The translations under genes were made by a program, and so were the position numbers. A stretch of 64,000 nucleotides of DNA from Daphnia pulex (Eukaryota > Arthropoda > Branchiopoda > Diplostraca > Daphniidae), in contig NC_060022.1 of NCBI RefSeq assembly GCF_021134715.1, positions 2,671,001-2,735,000 on the forward strand, written 5' to 3'. Position 1 is the stretch's first letter, and the number at the start of each line of letters is the position of its first letter. The notes beneath the pieces are model-generated. The model did not search any database and was not told the DNA's origin. It worked only from the letters and a program-made list of their open reading frames with translations. Shown here in pieces: positions 11,775 through 25,076 of this stretch.

Positions 11775-14700
11775 ATGTCTAAGTAAGTATACATTTATTC
11801 ACGCAGTAATTGTTATCTAATAGACCCCCTGTTCCATTTCCTACATTTTCGAGACTTTGTCCGGTCATTTACAAGCATGTCTGCTACTACGCTCCCGCGG
11901 TACGTTAAACCCCGGCTGACGGGTGAGTAGGTCAGGTTTGAATGCACAATTGTCAATCTGGACATGGTGGATCGAGTGCTTTTATGTATATTGAATCAAG
12001 TGGGAATTCGGGTTGGTTAGCTAGCTTCAATATGCCGTACCTTGTCGGTCGGCGATGGCGCCGTGCCCTTGTTTGGAGTTGCTCCGGAATTATTCAGAAG
12101 CTCTCGCTCCACAGTCTATTACACTGCGCAGTATGCATAATGTGTCAAACCCGTGAAGACTCGGGTCGATTCTGAATCGTATAATATAGCTAGTGTAGAG
12201 ACGGCGACAAATTGTGTCTAGTGAATGTGACAGTTGATTTTTCGTCATTGTGTGACAGGACGGACTTGAACGAATTGTGGCGCTGGGCCGAGGACGAGCT
12301 GGAGTCGCTGTGGGACCAGGAGAAAGCCATCGTTGCCTCCCTGCCGGAAAAGCACCGCCACGTCCTCTTTTCGCGGCTGTCTCTCGTCTACCTGCGCTAC
12401 ATTGTCGTCGCCCGTCAGCTGGACGTCTGCTACCGGAATATGTTGCATGTCCAGAAGCGTCGCGACATCAGCGCCATCATACGGGCCGTTTTGGGTCGGG
12501 TGGTGGAACTCAAGAACGAGCTGGCCAGCCTGGACTTTAACGAAACGCCGTTCGTCGGGACGGCGCTGGCCCAGCTGAAACTGTCGCCCGAGCAAGTCGA
12601 CCCACCGCTGACGCTCTTCATCGACGGAGACCGCGACGGCAACGCCTCTTTCAGGTCGGCCAGCGAGACGGAGCGCAAGCAGCTGGTCCAGCGAGTCCTC
12701 CTCAAACTGGAGCGCAATCCTCGGCGGCAGCTGAGCGCCGACAGCGCCTCGATGACGTGGGATGAGGCCGTGGCTCTGATTCAAATCCACGAGCGGGCCC
12801 GCCAGGGCCGCCTACGTTTCAACTTGATGAAGCAGATCCGCCAGCAGAAAATGCTGGCCGGACGCGGCTTGCACAAGCTCAAACCGGCCATGAACACTTA
12901 CACGGCGGCCATCAAAATTCAGAACGCTTGGCGCAGTTTCCTGGCCCTCAAACGAGTCCGACAGATGCGTCACCAGGAGATGGTCTTTCTCGGAATGGTA
13001 TGGAATCTCTCTTCACAACTGTCACCATTTCAATAACAAAGTCTACATAATCCAATCATTTATAAAACAGCCATCAATCAGCCAGCGCCAAGTATGGCAT
13101 GTCAATTTATTACGCCATCCGGGGTTGTGAGTTTGGACAGTTAAATCTGTGTCAACTGACCTTTTAAAAATTTGGAAGGTTGTTTCAATCACTTTTGCTT
13201 TTTTTCCGCCCGTAACTCTCAACTGCGTCATGCTGACTGTAGAATGACTTAAATGACATTCGCATCCTCAATGTAAAAAGAGTGTTTGCTCCGGGACTCA
13301 AGTACCTACACACTTACAATAGAGCGCTGGCTTTGTGTAGGAAAATGAGATCGGGACGAGGTTATGTGTGCGCACGTTTATATACAACAATCCAGTGTCG
13401 AATGCATTATTTATTAGATGTCAAAAGGAAACCCCGCGGAAGCGTCGGGTCCTTGGCCTGCTGGTGAAATTGCGGAGCCTTGAAAGAGGCGCGATGAAAT
13501 CAGCGCTTCTTCTTTATTCTTTCTTGTTTATCTCTATTCTTTTCATTTTTTTAACGTTCAATGGCATCAAAAATGTTTGATGGATGACTCGAATGTTGAG
13601 AGAAAATGACTTGCGAATAAACAGGTCCCGAGGAACTACAAGGAAAATCCGGAGATCATCCGAGCTAAAGAACTTGAGAATCTGAGGACGCTGAGGCAAT
13701 CGGAACTCGAAGCCCAATACCAAATCGAGCTGGCAGCCCTGCGTGATCGCCAAAGGGACAAGGATGGAGCGGCGATTCGTGAGTCTTTTCTCGAACAAAT
13801 CCGAACTTGGTACATCGATCACCGAGAGCAGAGCGGGAAGTTCCCTGACCTTCCAGCCGAGGACGAAGGAGGTTCGAAAATGATCTACTCCATGAACGAC
13901 GGACCATCGGAAACGCCCGTCCCGGTCGTCGTGAAAAAAGTACTAAAAGAAAAAAGTTCAAATTTTTTGGCGCGAAATTTAAAAAAAAATTCCAAAACTT
14001 CCGCACTGTCCGCAAAGAAAGATGCAGCTCCGCCGATGGCTAAAACGTCCAGCAGCATGAAACGGGCCGAAGAGGATCGACCCAAAGGTGTCGACATGGC
14101 GCCGTCCCAATGGCTCGAAAATATCGTCCACGAAAATCAGAAATATTACGGTCGGTTCTAAACGATCGTGCGCAATTACTGGCGGATGCTGGATTAAATT
14201 TCCCTTGTTCTGATTGTGCAGATGTTTGGAGAGACCGGGCAGAGCCGGGAGGAGAAGTTGGCTGGGATGTTGAGCTCCTCAGGGCTCAAGTGTCTGAAGA
14301 GTTGAACGACGAGATGCGGCTGGAGGCGGACGTTCAGGCCCGTTACGAGTTGGATCGTCTTAGATCGGCCTACGATCGTGATCGCGGGCGGAAGAGTAAA
14401 GGCAAGCGGAAAACGGCCCGCAAGGCGGCCAAGAAGTCCAAGCGAGGGCGCAAAGAGAAAGATTTGACTCCGGATCGGACGCTGGAGTCGCTAGTCGAGG
14501 AGCTGGTCCAAGTTGGCATCATCCGCTCCTATCCCAAAGCTGACATCCGGGATTTTCTGGGCTCCGTCGCCGTCGTCGACCCACTTAACCGGAAATGGAA
14601 GCGGGACACTTTCCCCGGACTGGGCGACATCCGCAGCGCCCTTATCGAATATTGCATCCTGACTCTGGGTGAAAAACATTTTTCCAATCGATCCTTTACA

Positions 14701-16507
14701 GAGCAAATGGCTAAAACTGATTTCTTAATTTGATTTGTAAAGGTTCGGAGGAGATCCGGAAGAGAACGCCACTGACTCGATCCATCTTGCTGGCCGGTCC
14801 GCACGGCTCGGGTAAAAGCTTTTTGATGCACGCCATATGCAACCACATTGGGGCTACTTTATTTGACATCAGCAACTCGTCGCTGATGGGCCGGTATCCG
14901 GGCAAAGCTGGAATGACCATGTTGATCCATCTTATCACCAAAGTATATTCCATGCCACAGCACATCTGTCAGCAGCAGCCGGCGGATTTTCTTTTTTCAA
15001 AAAAATAAATAATAACATTTTGAAAAACGCCATTCTTGGTATCTACCTTGAAGGTTTCCAGATTGCTGCAGCCATCTGTGATCGTTATCGAAGACGTCGA
15101 TCGTCTCTTCATGAAGAAATCGGTGAGGATGGAACGGTGGGACATGCGCCGAATGAGGAAGGAATTGCCGAAAATTCTGAGAGCTATCGTGCCGGAGGAT
15201 CGAGTCCTCCTGGTGGGCACATCGGCCACTCCCTGGGAATGCGATCAAAGAGTTGAGTTCTTATTTGGCCCTTATATTTCTTCATCTTTTGTAACATTTC
15301 CAAGTATTTTTTGAACAAAGAATTTGTCGCAAGTGTTCCAGCGGATGATTGGAATCCCTCCGCCCGATTACGGCACGCGTTTCACCATGTGGGACCACTT
15401 TATCCGGCAGGCGACCCGTACGGCCCAGTACACGATGACGCCAGCCGAGTTGACCAATTTGGCCAGGATCTCCGACTCTTACACACCCGGCTCAATAGCT
15501 CGCTCCGTCTCTGAAGTAACTAACTCCTTTCTATCACATGGCTAGACAGAAGAAGGAACAGCTTTTTTCTTCTTCTTTTCTTTTTTTTTGAATATTGTGA
15601 CGTCACAGATATTGAGCGAGCGACGGAAACAGCTGTTGCCACGTCAATTGCTGCGAGCCGACGAGTTCGTGTCGGCCATGGCCCGCTGCGAGCCCATCTA
15701 CAAGTAAATTTCCCGGAATCAAATTCTTTTAGAGTGTTACTTTTTTCAATCGACATTTTGTGTTTGTTTTTCTTCTTTTTTAAACTCTCTCTCTCTCTCT
15801 ATCTCTCTCGCCTTTTCTTCTTTTGAAAAAGATTGGGATGGCTGCCAAAAAATGGCGATCTTTCTCTTATATAAATATAAATATAGCCAATGTGAGTCAA
15901 TAATAAAGGCAGCCGGTTATGGCAGCAGCAGCGTAAAAATAACGCGCGGGCGCGGGGGCGCGCGCAAAAAGGAAGGAAAAAGTTTCGACTTTATTTTGGC
16001 CGATTTATTCCGGCGTCAATTTATGACGCCATCCGCGATGTGTATACCAAAAGAAAGGGGGGAGGGGGGCGAGTGTAGAAACCGCTATCTTTTATGACGT
16101 CAATTTCAACATTTTAATTTTTTTATTTTCAAAAGATTCCAAAAAAGGGAAGCGACCGATTAAAATTGTAATTGATGTTGATTAGCATCTTTTATTTTTT
16201 AATTTACATTTGATTAAGGGAGGATGAAGAGAGTCTGAGAGTGTGGTACGGCAAGACACCGTGTCGACGGAAGCGACACCGAAATGCTGAAACCGAAGAG
16301 GTAAAAATTTCATTTTTCTTTTCTTATTGTTTAATTTTAGTCTGGAAATTAAATTCAAGGTAAAAATATTTGGTGATTTAATTACAGGACGATTTTTTGG
16401 CTGGGGGCGGAAACGTCAAAGAGAAGAAGAAAAAGAAGAAAAAAAAGAAAGGATCGAAGAAAATGGGCGTGAAATCGACCAAGGCCAAGAAGAAGAGCAA
16501 AGCGTAA
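11775..16507 (+). CDS. IQ and AAA domain-containing protein, IQCA1/DRC11-like
   Basis: Ten exons (11775-11782, 12259-12997, 13625-14150, 14222-14668, 14743-14942, 15054-15251, 15321-15515, 15609-15703, 16219-16300, 16388-16507) keep frame and give 869 aa, close to vertebrate IQCA1. The start is a tiny exon, ATGTCTAA then GTAAGT, which joins to give MSKTDLNELW. An IQ motif lies near 219-241 (IKIQNAWRSF). A Lys/Arg-rich stretch precedes the AAA region. Walker A is GPHGSGKS (592-599); the Walker B strand is VIVIEDVD (649-656). A Lys-rich tail ends the protein. The family belongs to the nexin-dynein regulatory complex of motile cilia, so sperm or sensory cilia are the likely site of action; that role is inferred from the family. 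The intron at 12998 uses a GTATGG donor and that at 14151 a weak GTCGGT donor, so those two borders are the least certain. Confidence 0.88.
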
Positions 16508-16914
16508 AACTAGAAATTTCATCCGCCATTTGCACCTTTTTTTAAAAAATGAGAGGAATGACTCGAAAGAAAAGACTAAATTACGATCATTTGGAAGAAG
16601 CGTTGCGTAACCCAGCCCCCAGAAAAACAAATGGTGAACCCACCTTTTTGTTTTAGTTTGATCACTTCTCCCTTTTCATTGTATCGACCAAAGGTCGTCC
16701 TAGGTCACATGTAACCCAGTTCTGTTCAAACTCTCGACGAATGTGGACGGCCGATTTGCGCGTTGTGTTTACATTGATCTCGAATTTTTTCAAATATAGA
16801 TTTACTTATTCTTATTTGAATTGAATCAATTCACCCGATTTTATACTCTTGAATCCACTTTTTGTTATTTTGTTTGTTTGAAAGTCTTCCATCGTGTTTC
16901 ACGCGTATTCAAGC

Positions 16915-19554
16915 ATGTTGAATGCATCCATTTCCACATCAGATGAGGGTAAGTTTATTTTTTTTTTTTTTAAATTAAATGAAAAAGCAAATTCCCGTTT
17001 TCAGACTGTGATCGATGGTCTTGCTGTTGAATATCTTTTTTAAATTGTTTGATGACGCAATTCTCCATTTTTTTTATTTCCAATAGTGCGGACGAGTACG
17101 ATGCAGGATGTGAACGTGGTCCCCACGGTCAGTTCAACAACCTCGTCATCATCGGCCGGTCTTGTGAGCGTCGTCGTCGTTTGTATGACCATCATGGCCG
17201 TCTGCGCCCTGGTCTATTTCGCCATCCGTTGCTATTTTGACGAAAGGCGATGGAGGGCCAGCGCCATGCTCTGCAAATGTTTACCACCCGCTTCAGCCGC
17301 CTCGCTTGTCGAATGTGGCAATCCGTGCCGATACGTCGAGGTTAGCCATTTTCTTTTTTTATTTATATTTATTCAAACGTTTCTGTATTTGAGGTTTTGA
17401 TTCTTTTTTCTTGTATTCGGTTTGATGGGGGGTTTGGATCAATACTTTTGTGGCCTTTTTATCCATCGTTGCGGATGTGCCATTAACCTTTTTTTTTTCT
17501 TTTATATATTTGATGTTTTTATTGTTTTTCCGGTTGGTTTTTACTGTTGTTGTTGTTGTTGACATTCCTCGCATGTGCCGTTGACAGCGTCGAGCCGTTA
17601 ATGTGGCTGTGCAAACTGGAGCTCCGTCTGCTGGCGCTGAAGTGGCGACCGGAGCGACAGCGGCTGCGAATTGTTGGCCAATGTCGTCGGATGTTCGCAT
17701 GTCGGAAGCGAAACGCATTTCGGGCTGCGCCTTCAGCTCGCCGCTGGCCAACGATAACGAGGCGATTCCCAATTGGCGCCCACCGGCGACGGGCTCTAGT
17801 CAACGTCATAGCAGTGCTCATCACTATCGTCATTTGCAAAAGTCGAGTCAGCGACAAAAACATCGACACCACCGACAAATCCAGCGCCAATATTACCGCG
17901 AGGTGCAGCACCAACAAGATGACGAGTGTCAGCACTACCCGCTGCGGCGCGTCCGTCCCGTTTCCATGATGCCGTCCATCCAGGTCCAATCGCCGTCCAG
18001 CTCTGAATCGTATTCGATTCTGGCCATGTCGACCAATTCGAAATCTGCCGCGCTTAACAAGTTGGTCTAAACAATTTCCCCGCCAAAAAAGATTTTAAAT
18101 TCAATTTTTACTTATATTTTGAAAAGGGAATTTACGCCCATGACGTTTTCCGGATCGGAGGAAGATGATGGAATGTCTCAGATTCACCACCAGTACAGTA
18201 AAAGCGGATTATCTGAGGGTCATTCTTATTGCGGCTCTACGAATCCTTACCATCCGCGCTACAATACGCCCGTGTCTGAGATTCACCATAACGACGTGGA
18301 AGTGGTTGTGGCGACGGCCGACATTGAACAGGTCGTTCCGGTTGTCGAAATGGAAGAAAAGGAGAATAACGAAGGACGAGAATTCCGACCGGATTTGATG
18401 AATCTTTTAATGGACCGCATGGAAGGTCGGAAATGGTCGAGACGGAGTCCGAGTGCTTGCAGCGCGGCTGACGGACTCTCTACATCCGCCGAGCATTCAA
18501 CGACTCCGGCCGCCACTACTACGACGACGACGACCAACACCACCAACAACACGACGGCCACGACGGTGCAGCTGGTGGACGAAGCGACTCAGAGTTGTCC
18601 GTCTTCGGTCGGCGGTTGGATGGCGGGCAATTTGAAAGGTTGCCAGACGTCTAAAACGAACAGCAGTTGCAGTCTGAACGTTGCGGCTTCCGCTGGCTTC
18701 GCTCTTCCGCTCGATATTGCCCGATCCGGTCTGCCGCTCAAGGGCACTTTTCCGTCGTTCGAAGTTCTGCCAGGAGGCCGCTTGGTTCGTTTCCAGTTCC
18801 TTTTCTTAACACACCACCACCACCACCACTCATTACCATGTGTGGTAGACACATTCACTCCCCCCCTCTCTCCACACTCGTTACGCCTTCGTTGCTCCGC
18901 TTCCGTTGGCTTTTTTTATTTTATATCCCCCCACCGTCTTCCACTTATCTTTATTTTTTCATTTCTCAAAAAATTATTTTTCTTTTTTCTTTCTCTTGGG
19001 GGGTTGATGTTTGAATTGTACAGATAAGCAGACGGACGCAGACGGATAACGTCAGTCTGGCTTCGCTGGATTGGGATCCTTATGAAAGTGAGCGGTTGCG
19101 GTCTGCGACTATGGCTGATCTGTACGACGAGGATTTCGAGGGTGGCGGCGATGGATACCATCGGTTGACGAATGTGGATGAAGGTGTCGAGGGGATGACC
19201 GGTTCGGCCACCATGTTGGCGTTGTCTCACGTCTCTGCCGACACGACGTTGCAGGCGTCTCGCATTTCGCATCGATCGGCCTCGTCTCCTTACGTTCTCT
19301 GTTACGAGTGTAGCGACGATTTTGGCGTCGCCAGGCGATCGGAATATTTCGTCCCTCGCCACACTTCCAGCTCGAGTCCGGCGAGTCGCAACGCCAATCG
19401 ACGACGGTCCGTTGCTCCGCCGCCATCACCGCCAGCGCCGCCGAATCTTTCTGCTGGTCTATCGCCGCAACATTCAACCTCTTCCAGCCATCATCTTCAG
19501 CCGGATGGCCAAGATGGACGATCGAGTAAATCGGTCAGACCTCGCCGGAAGTGA
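16915..19554 (+). CDS. Single-pass transmembrane protein of unknown function
   Basis: Five exons (16915-16948, 17087-17340, 17588-18060, 18127-18784, 19024-19554) join in frame to 649 aa. There is no cleavable signal peptide. A short Ser/Thr-rich N-terminus with one NAS glycosylation site is followed by a membrane helix at about 36-58, then a Cys-rich juxtamembrane stretch (C60, C74, C76, C88, C92) that could be palmitoylated. The remaining roughly 550 residues look disordered: His/Gln-rich, then Thr/Asn repeats, then the ordered-looking motif LASLDWDPYESERLRS and an acidic stretch. The most likely arrangement is N-terminus outside and a long cytoplasmic tail, as in adhesion or guidance receptors, but I recognise no family. 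Further 5' exons encoding an ectodomain could exist, because the first exon carries only 11 codons. The gene starts 408 bp after the IQCA1-like stop on the same strand. Confidence 0.65.
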
Positions 19555-22012
19555 AATTCATTTGTAATCGATTTTTTTTTCTTGGCGCTTTTTTGGCGCC
19601 AAATTCAAATAATCTTGTTTTTTCATTCTCCATTCTTTATTGTATTCACTATTTAGGAAAGTTATCCAATTATTCCGTATGGCGGATTACGGAGAAAAGA
19701 GTTCTTTTTCTTTATGTCTCTATGTGTTGTCATGCAAAGGGAAGACTTTATAGTGTATGTACTCCGGGGCCTTATGGGATGACGGATTGCTCCATTCGTC
19801 GTCTTTTTAAAAGGGCCATATCCATCCCTTATTTCTAGCGCTCTGCCTCTTGTCTGATTTCGTCTAGGGGGACATTTAGGTTGACTTTTCCTTCTTTCTT
19901 TCTTCCGGATGGAGTTAAACCACAAGGACTGGAAAAAGAGTAAAGAAAAAACAACAAAGTAGCAGAGCTGAATGTGGGAGGGTTTAGCAGCCGATTGGGT
20001 TGTACGCCACCACCACTCTATATCATTCGCGACGGCATCTAATGCGCGCGCGCACGCAGGCTCGCTCACTCCAACTCGTTTTTTTTTTTATGTGATATGA
20101 TTTCGTTCACCATCTTTTCACGATCTTGGCCGAGGGAGGCGACAGAAAGAGGGGAAGGGGGTGAGAGATGGAAGTGTTGGCGTAACCCACTTGACGATCG
20201 TTACGCGCGCCGTTTCTCTGTCTCTCTCTCTCTGCTGTGTGCTGTGTGTGTGTCTATTCAATTTCAACTGGCGGCTCAATATTTGTTTTTGTCTCTCCCC
20301 CTCTGTTTGTTTTTGTTTGTTTCAATTTATTGATGTCAAGACGCCCTAGACTTTATATCGAAGAGAAATCCTGATTTTTTGACGTTAGCCTTATTCGTTT
20401 TTTTTTTTTGCTTGTTGATTGTAATATTTGAGTTGTTTTTGAAATTCCCGCCTTGTTTTTGATTGAAAAACGAACTTGAAAAATAACAAATAAGAATGAT
20501 GTGTTGATTAAAAAGGAAGAACCTGTTTTCTTGTTTATGGGTCGACGCTGTGGTTAGTTGAAACCAAAAGTTGCGTGTACGTCTGGCGAAAGTCGTACAT
20601 TCTGCCTAGGGTTTAAAATGAAATAGAACTGCACTGGAAAAACCTGCTCCGATTAGATTAGACCGGTTATGATGATTTGATTTGATCTTGTGTTGTGCTC
20701 TCCGGTGAAGGGGGGGTACGTTTTGATACTGTGTTACTATTTTTGGTGTTTTTCTTTTACAGGCTTGCCGAACCACTTTTGCTATCGATTGGACGAGAGT
20801 GGCTGGCGGAGAGCGAAAGATTAGAATGAGTAATCGTGTCGTCACGGGATTGCAATCAGGTTGAATGGCTGCGATAGAAACAGCAATCATCTACCGAAAT
20901 CGGCACGTTCAATCATTCACTATTAGTTCGAGTTAACGGACCTCTGAGACATGAGTGAAATGAATGTTTTTTTTTCGTTTTCTTTTTACTCTCTTTCATT
21001 CTAGACCCGTCATGAAAGATTATTGCTGTTGCCGGGAACAAAGAAAGAGAACGCTGGCTGTTTGTTATCCTCTAACGAAGGGCTGGAACTCACGCTGCAG
21101 CATCGCAAATCCCCCCTCCGCCCTTATTGATGTTGGAGGCTCATTAGAACGGATGGATCGTCAAGTCGTTGTTGTGTTCCCCAACCGTCGGAGTAGCCCT
21201 ATATTGACATTCTTATTCCTTTTTTTCTTTTCTAGATTTTAGTTAATACTCTTCTTTTGTCACATCTTGCCTTTTAAATTTAGACGCCAAAACTCATCGA
21301 CAAGACTTTTGAACTTGTCTGTAGAGCGCCAAATGTCTTTTCTCTCTCTCTTTCATCTCCAAAGTTTTTCGGAGCAGTCGGTTGGCTATGTACTACTTTG
21401 TGCATTCGCCATCTTTGTCGGCGGATGGTCGTCGTCGAGGACGTTATCGAGTTCCGCCGAAGAGGTTTCTATGTGCATGTGTCCAACGCCGTCCGTATTT
21501 TCCCTTTTCATCCGCTTTTGAAGCCGACAAAAAGGAAAAAGAGATGGTGGGGGGAGAGACAGAGAGATCCGAATGTGTGCGCGCGCTTGATGCCAACCTC
21601 GACGTCGGGAGGCTCGACTGGCGTCTCCATCCGAATAGCTGTCAGACGTCGAGCGTCTTTGTGAGGTGGTTGTTGCTGTTGCTGTCGTCGATCCCTTTTC
21701 CTATATATCTTTGATAGCATTATATATCTTTTCCCTTATAAATTATTTCTTGTCGTCGTTGTTTTTTCATCGGTGAAAGATAACAAGATTATTTGGTTTT
21801 TCCTCCCCCTCCCCATCCGTCGTGTGAAAATTCCGCAGCTGTAAATTTTCTGCCGGAATTCGATTACGTTTTCGAAAAAAAAGAGAGACGCTTTTTGGGT
21901 TATTGTTGGTTCTCTTTTTGATTGCGGAGAGTTGGAGCGTGTGATTGAGTGATTGGTTGAGTATTGAAAAAGTAATTAAAAGATAGACTGTGGGGGTGCC
22001 GCCAGCAGCAGG
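19555..22012. other. 3' UTR and intergenic DNA
   Basis: T-rich and pyrimidine-rich DNA with short TC and GT runs near 20220-20260. It should contain the 3' UTR of the membrane-protein gene and the 5' UTR/promoter of the Ly6-like gene. I found no AATAAA close to the upstream stop codon and no convincing exon. Confidence 0.5.
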
Positions 22013-23754
22013 ATGGATGGTCGATTATGGATGTTGACCGTCTTCTTGATGATGGTGGTCGTGTTTCCAGCCGCAACGTCCGCTCTGAGATGTCTCAACT
22101 GCAAGGGCTGTTCCAAATTCGAAGATAGTCAAGCGGTGACTTGTCCCTCTTCGGCCGACAGATGTCTGGTAAAATATTATCTTTTTGAGTCGCCAAACAT
22201 TCTTAACCGACACCTCAAGACAATTTCTAATTGGCCATGTGAAATTTGAATGTTTTTATTTTGCTACTTTCCTCCTTTTTGAATTTGGCGCTTCTTTCGA
22301 AAATGGCTTCGATTCAATTGGCTGTTTGGTTTTCCTCTTTTTGCGCTTTCTCTCTCCTTTCCCAGCGTCTTATTTCTTTGGTTTGGCTGGTCCCAGCAGC
22401 TCAGCTCAGCTCACAAAGTCAGCAACTGTGCCAGCACAGTTTTGTCGGCATACGGTTTTTTGGTTAGTGTGTCCTTGTTTGATGTACGCTCTTTCCATAG
22501 TAAGCAGGGCCATTTTCTTTTCTTTTCCCCGGCTGAGCCATCTGCCATTATACCCATGGCCGACATCATAGCCTATACATGTTTGTAACGCACATACTAA
22601 CATGTGGGAGAAAAAATCAAACTGAATCGATTGTCATCATTTCAAGAAAATTCCAGTTTTTCCTATTTTTATTTTTAAAAACTACATTTCTCCGTGTTTT
22701 TCTTGTATCGTTTTTATTGATTTCTTTAGAAATTGCACCTGCCTTCGGGCCTAATCAACCGCGAATGCGGCGATGAGAAAACCTGCGTCGACAGTAAGTT
22801 GAATCATTTCCTTTTTTTCGTACTTCCTGTTTTGTTTTTTGAAATCTACAAATATTTAAATTCTATTCTTCTTTTTTTTATCGTTTGTGATGCTAAACAG
22901 CAGACGATATGGCATCCACAGCCAGTGTATAAATAAATGAAAGTAGGGCACAGGGGTTAGATTTCTGCATGCGATTAGACCACGAAGATCCCAGCTCCTC
23001 TCTCCCGGTAGGTTATATAGAGGGGCTGTTTATTATCATTCCTTTGCGTGATAACAGAAGAAGGGGGGGGGGAGGGGATCAGCTCTCTTCTGTATAATAA
23101 CACACTTTCACTTTGCCAAACCGAAAAAAGAAATACGCAAGCATCTGTGTGTGTGTCTCCATATGTCGCCGTCTTCGTGACTATTCACTCGAATGCCCTT
23201 CTTCTTCTCAACTCCATTTCCCATCGTGAATATAATCACACAATAGACCCTCCCCGTTTTCTCGTCGTCTCCAGTTGACTTTTCTTCTTCTTCTTCTTGT
23301 TCACGAAGCGCATTTTTTGTTCTCTCGGTCGCGGGAGAGAAATTTGGCTTGCAAATTTTCGAAATGCTTTTGATGCCAGACACAATCGAGGAAAAGGGCT
23401 GGCAAAAGGAAGGGAAATGAAAAAACATGGCGGTGGCCACACTTAATCTTCATGTGTTTTGTGTGAGATTTGGCATTTATTTTTACTTATATACTGACGA
23501 GTGGTTTGATGGAATCCTGTTGTTTATTCCCGTTATACCCCGCACACACGCTGCTGCTCATTTCTGATCTGAACCGAAAATAATTGATAATAGAGAGCAA
23601 CGATCGCGATCGCTTCCTGGCCGTCCACTGCTGCGAGACCAACATTTGCAACGGCGGAGTCAGCAGCTCACGCTGGACGTCATCGGGAGTCGTCGCGGCT
23701 ATTCTTCTCCTGTTGGCGACATCCTTCCGTTCCTTTTTCTTCTTCCGCTATTGA
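22013..23754 (+). CDS. Ly6/uPAR (three-finger) domain protein, probably GPI-anchored
   Basis: Three exons (22013-22168, 22730-22793, 23594-23754) give 126 aa. Residues 1-23 form a signal peptide (LTVFLMMVVVFPAATS). The mature part starts LRCLNCKGC and carries ten cysteines, ending with the family signature CCETNICN. A hydrophobic C-terminal tail (SSGVVAAILLLLATSF) is the expected GPI-attachment signal. Ten cysteines with a C-terminal CCxxxxCN is the standard five-disulfide LU fold. Insect relatives act at the cell surface in septate junctions, channel regulation or sleep control; which role applies here cannot be told. The ATG at 22013 is supported by the signal peptide directly after it. A poly(A) signal AATAAA at 24450-24455 would end a 3' UTR of about 700 bases. 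Confidence 0.85.
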
Positions 23755-24449
23755 TTTCGTACACTCCCTTCCAACCACCATCTTTTTCTTTTTATATTTT
23801 TTCCCGAGCTCGGTATCGTTCCTCCTCCCGCTTTTTGGTTCTCACGCATTCTATCCACTATATATCCTCCTCCTCCTGCCCCCCTCTCATGTTTCATATT
23901 TTTTTCTTTTCCTTCATCAATCTATCTTTTTCTTCTTTTATCTCTTTTTATGGGTGTGTGCCTGATAATACACGGAGCTTCTCCCTTCTGTTTTTCTTCT
24001 TCTATTTGCCCCCGTAGAGTAACTGAGGGTTGCGCACAAGATCCTGTGCAGTCCGGGCGTGTGATAATCAAGAAAAAAAAACGAAGGGAGTCTGGCTAGT
24101 ATATAGTAAGGCTCTTTTCATTTTGGCCATATTCCCAACGGTGGTCGAAATCTCAAGAAAAAACTTGGGCTCTCTCGCCGTGTTTAGATTCTCACTGCCA
24201 GCACCACTCACGGCCCTGCTGGAATAAGCCGTCGTCAAACGAATAGAAAAGAGGTCAGCGTGCCATTGGGGCCGTCCTCTTTGCCGCGCTTCTCTTACGT
24301 GAATTGAGTTCTGAATGAATTTGTTTTTTTTTCTTTTTTTCAGAATCCCGCTTTGTCAACTGTATAACGTTGGAATAAGAAAAAAAAGAAGAGACTCAAC
24401 CGTTTGATTTACGACTGTCTGGCTACTCTACAAAAAAATGTCTACAAAG

Positions 24450-24455
24450 AATAAA
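24450..24455 (+). promoter_or_regulatory. Poly(A) signal AATAAA, probably for the Ly6-like gene
   Basis: First clear AATAAA downstream of the Ly6-like stop codon on the same strand. Confidence 0.4.
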
Positions 24456-25031
24456 AAGGATCACGAAAGTTGTTTCCTCGATGCAATCAGCAGATGGATG
24501 GGATGGATGCGGAGCACGTTGGCGTTGGTGTTCCCTCGAGGAAATCACGTCAACCAAATTATGCGATGAATTTGATGAAAATATCAAATGTGCGGTATAC
24601 TACATTTTATTTTTAAATTTATATAACGAACCCATTCGATTGTGTTGAACGCTCAAAGATAAGATGAAACCACCAATGCCGTAATAGGTCGAGAATGTGG
24701 CGACCCCGGTGTGTATCGGCTGTCGGCCGACTATCAGCTGAACCGCCAACGACAAGAATTTTGTACGGAACACCAAAATACCAAGCCAATGAGGAAGTTG
24801 CCAAGTTCAAGGTTTTCCAAATGGCCCTTTTATTTTGCCATCCGATGACGACGTGCGTATCGTGTGCCCTACTCCCGATGCCAACCGTAACCGGCTGGAA
24901 GAAGGGGGGGTTCTTCTTTTACACGGAAGGTCGGCCCCTCTTTTTCTTTTCTGGTAGTAGAGAACCACTCGAGGGGATTAATTTTGCGGTCGTTTGCTTC
25001 GTGTGTGTGATGTCACTTTTTTGAGGTCACG

Positions 25032-25076
25032 CAACAACAACAACAACAACAATCCGACTGCTGCTGCTGCTGCTGC
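25032..25076. repeat. Compound CAA/CTG microsatellite
   Basis: Seven CAA units are followed, after five bases, by six CTG units. No coding frame crosses it convincingly. Confidence 0.8.

Noticed and set aside
12245-12790. 181-codon open frame on the minus strand opposite the second IQCA1-like exon
   Set aside because: It is the antisense shadow of a GC-rich coding exon; the plus strand has family motifs and splice sites.
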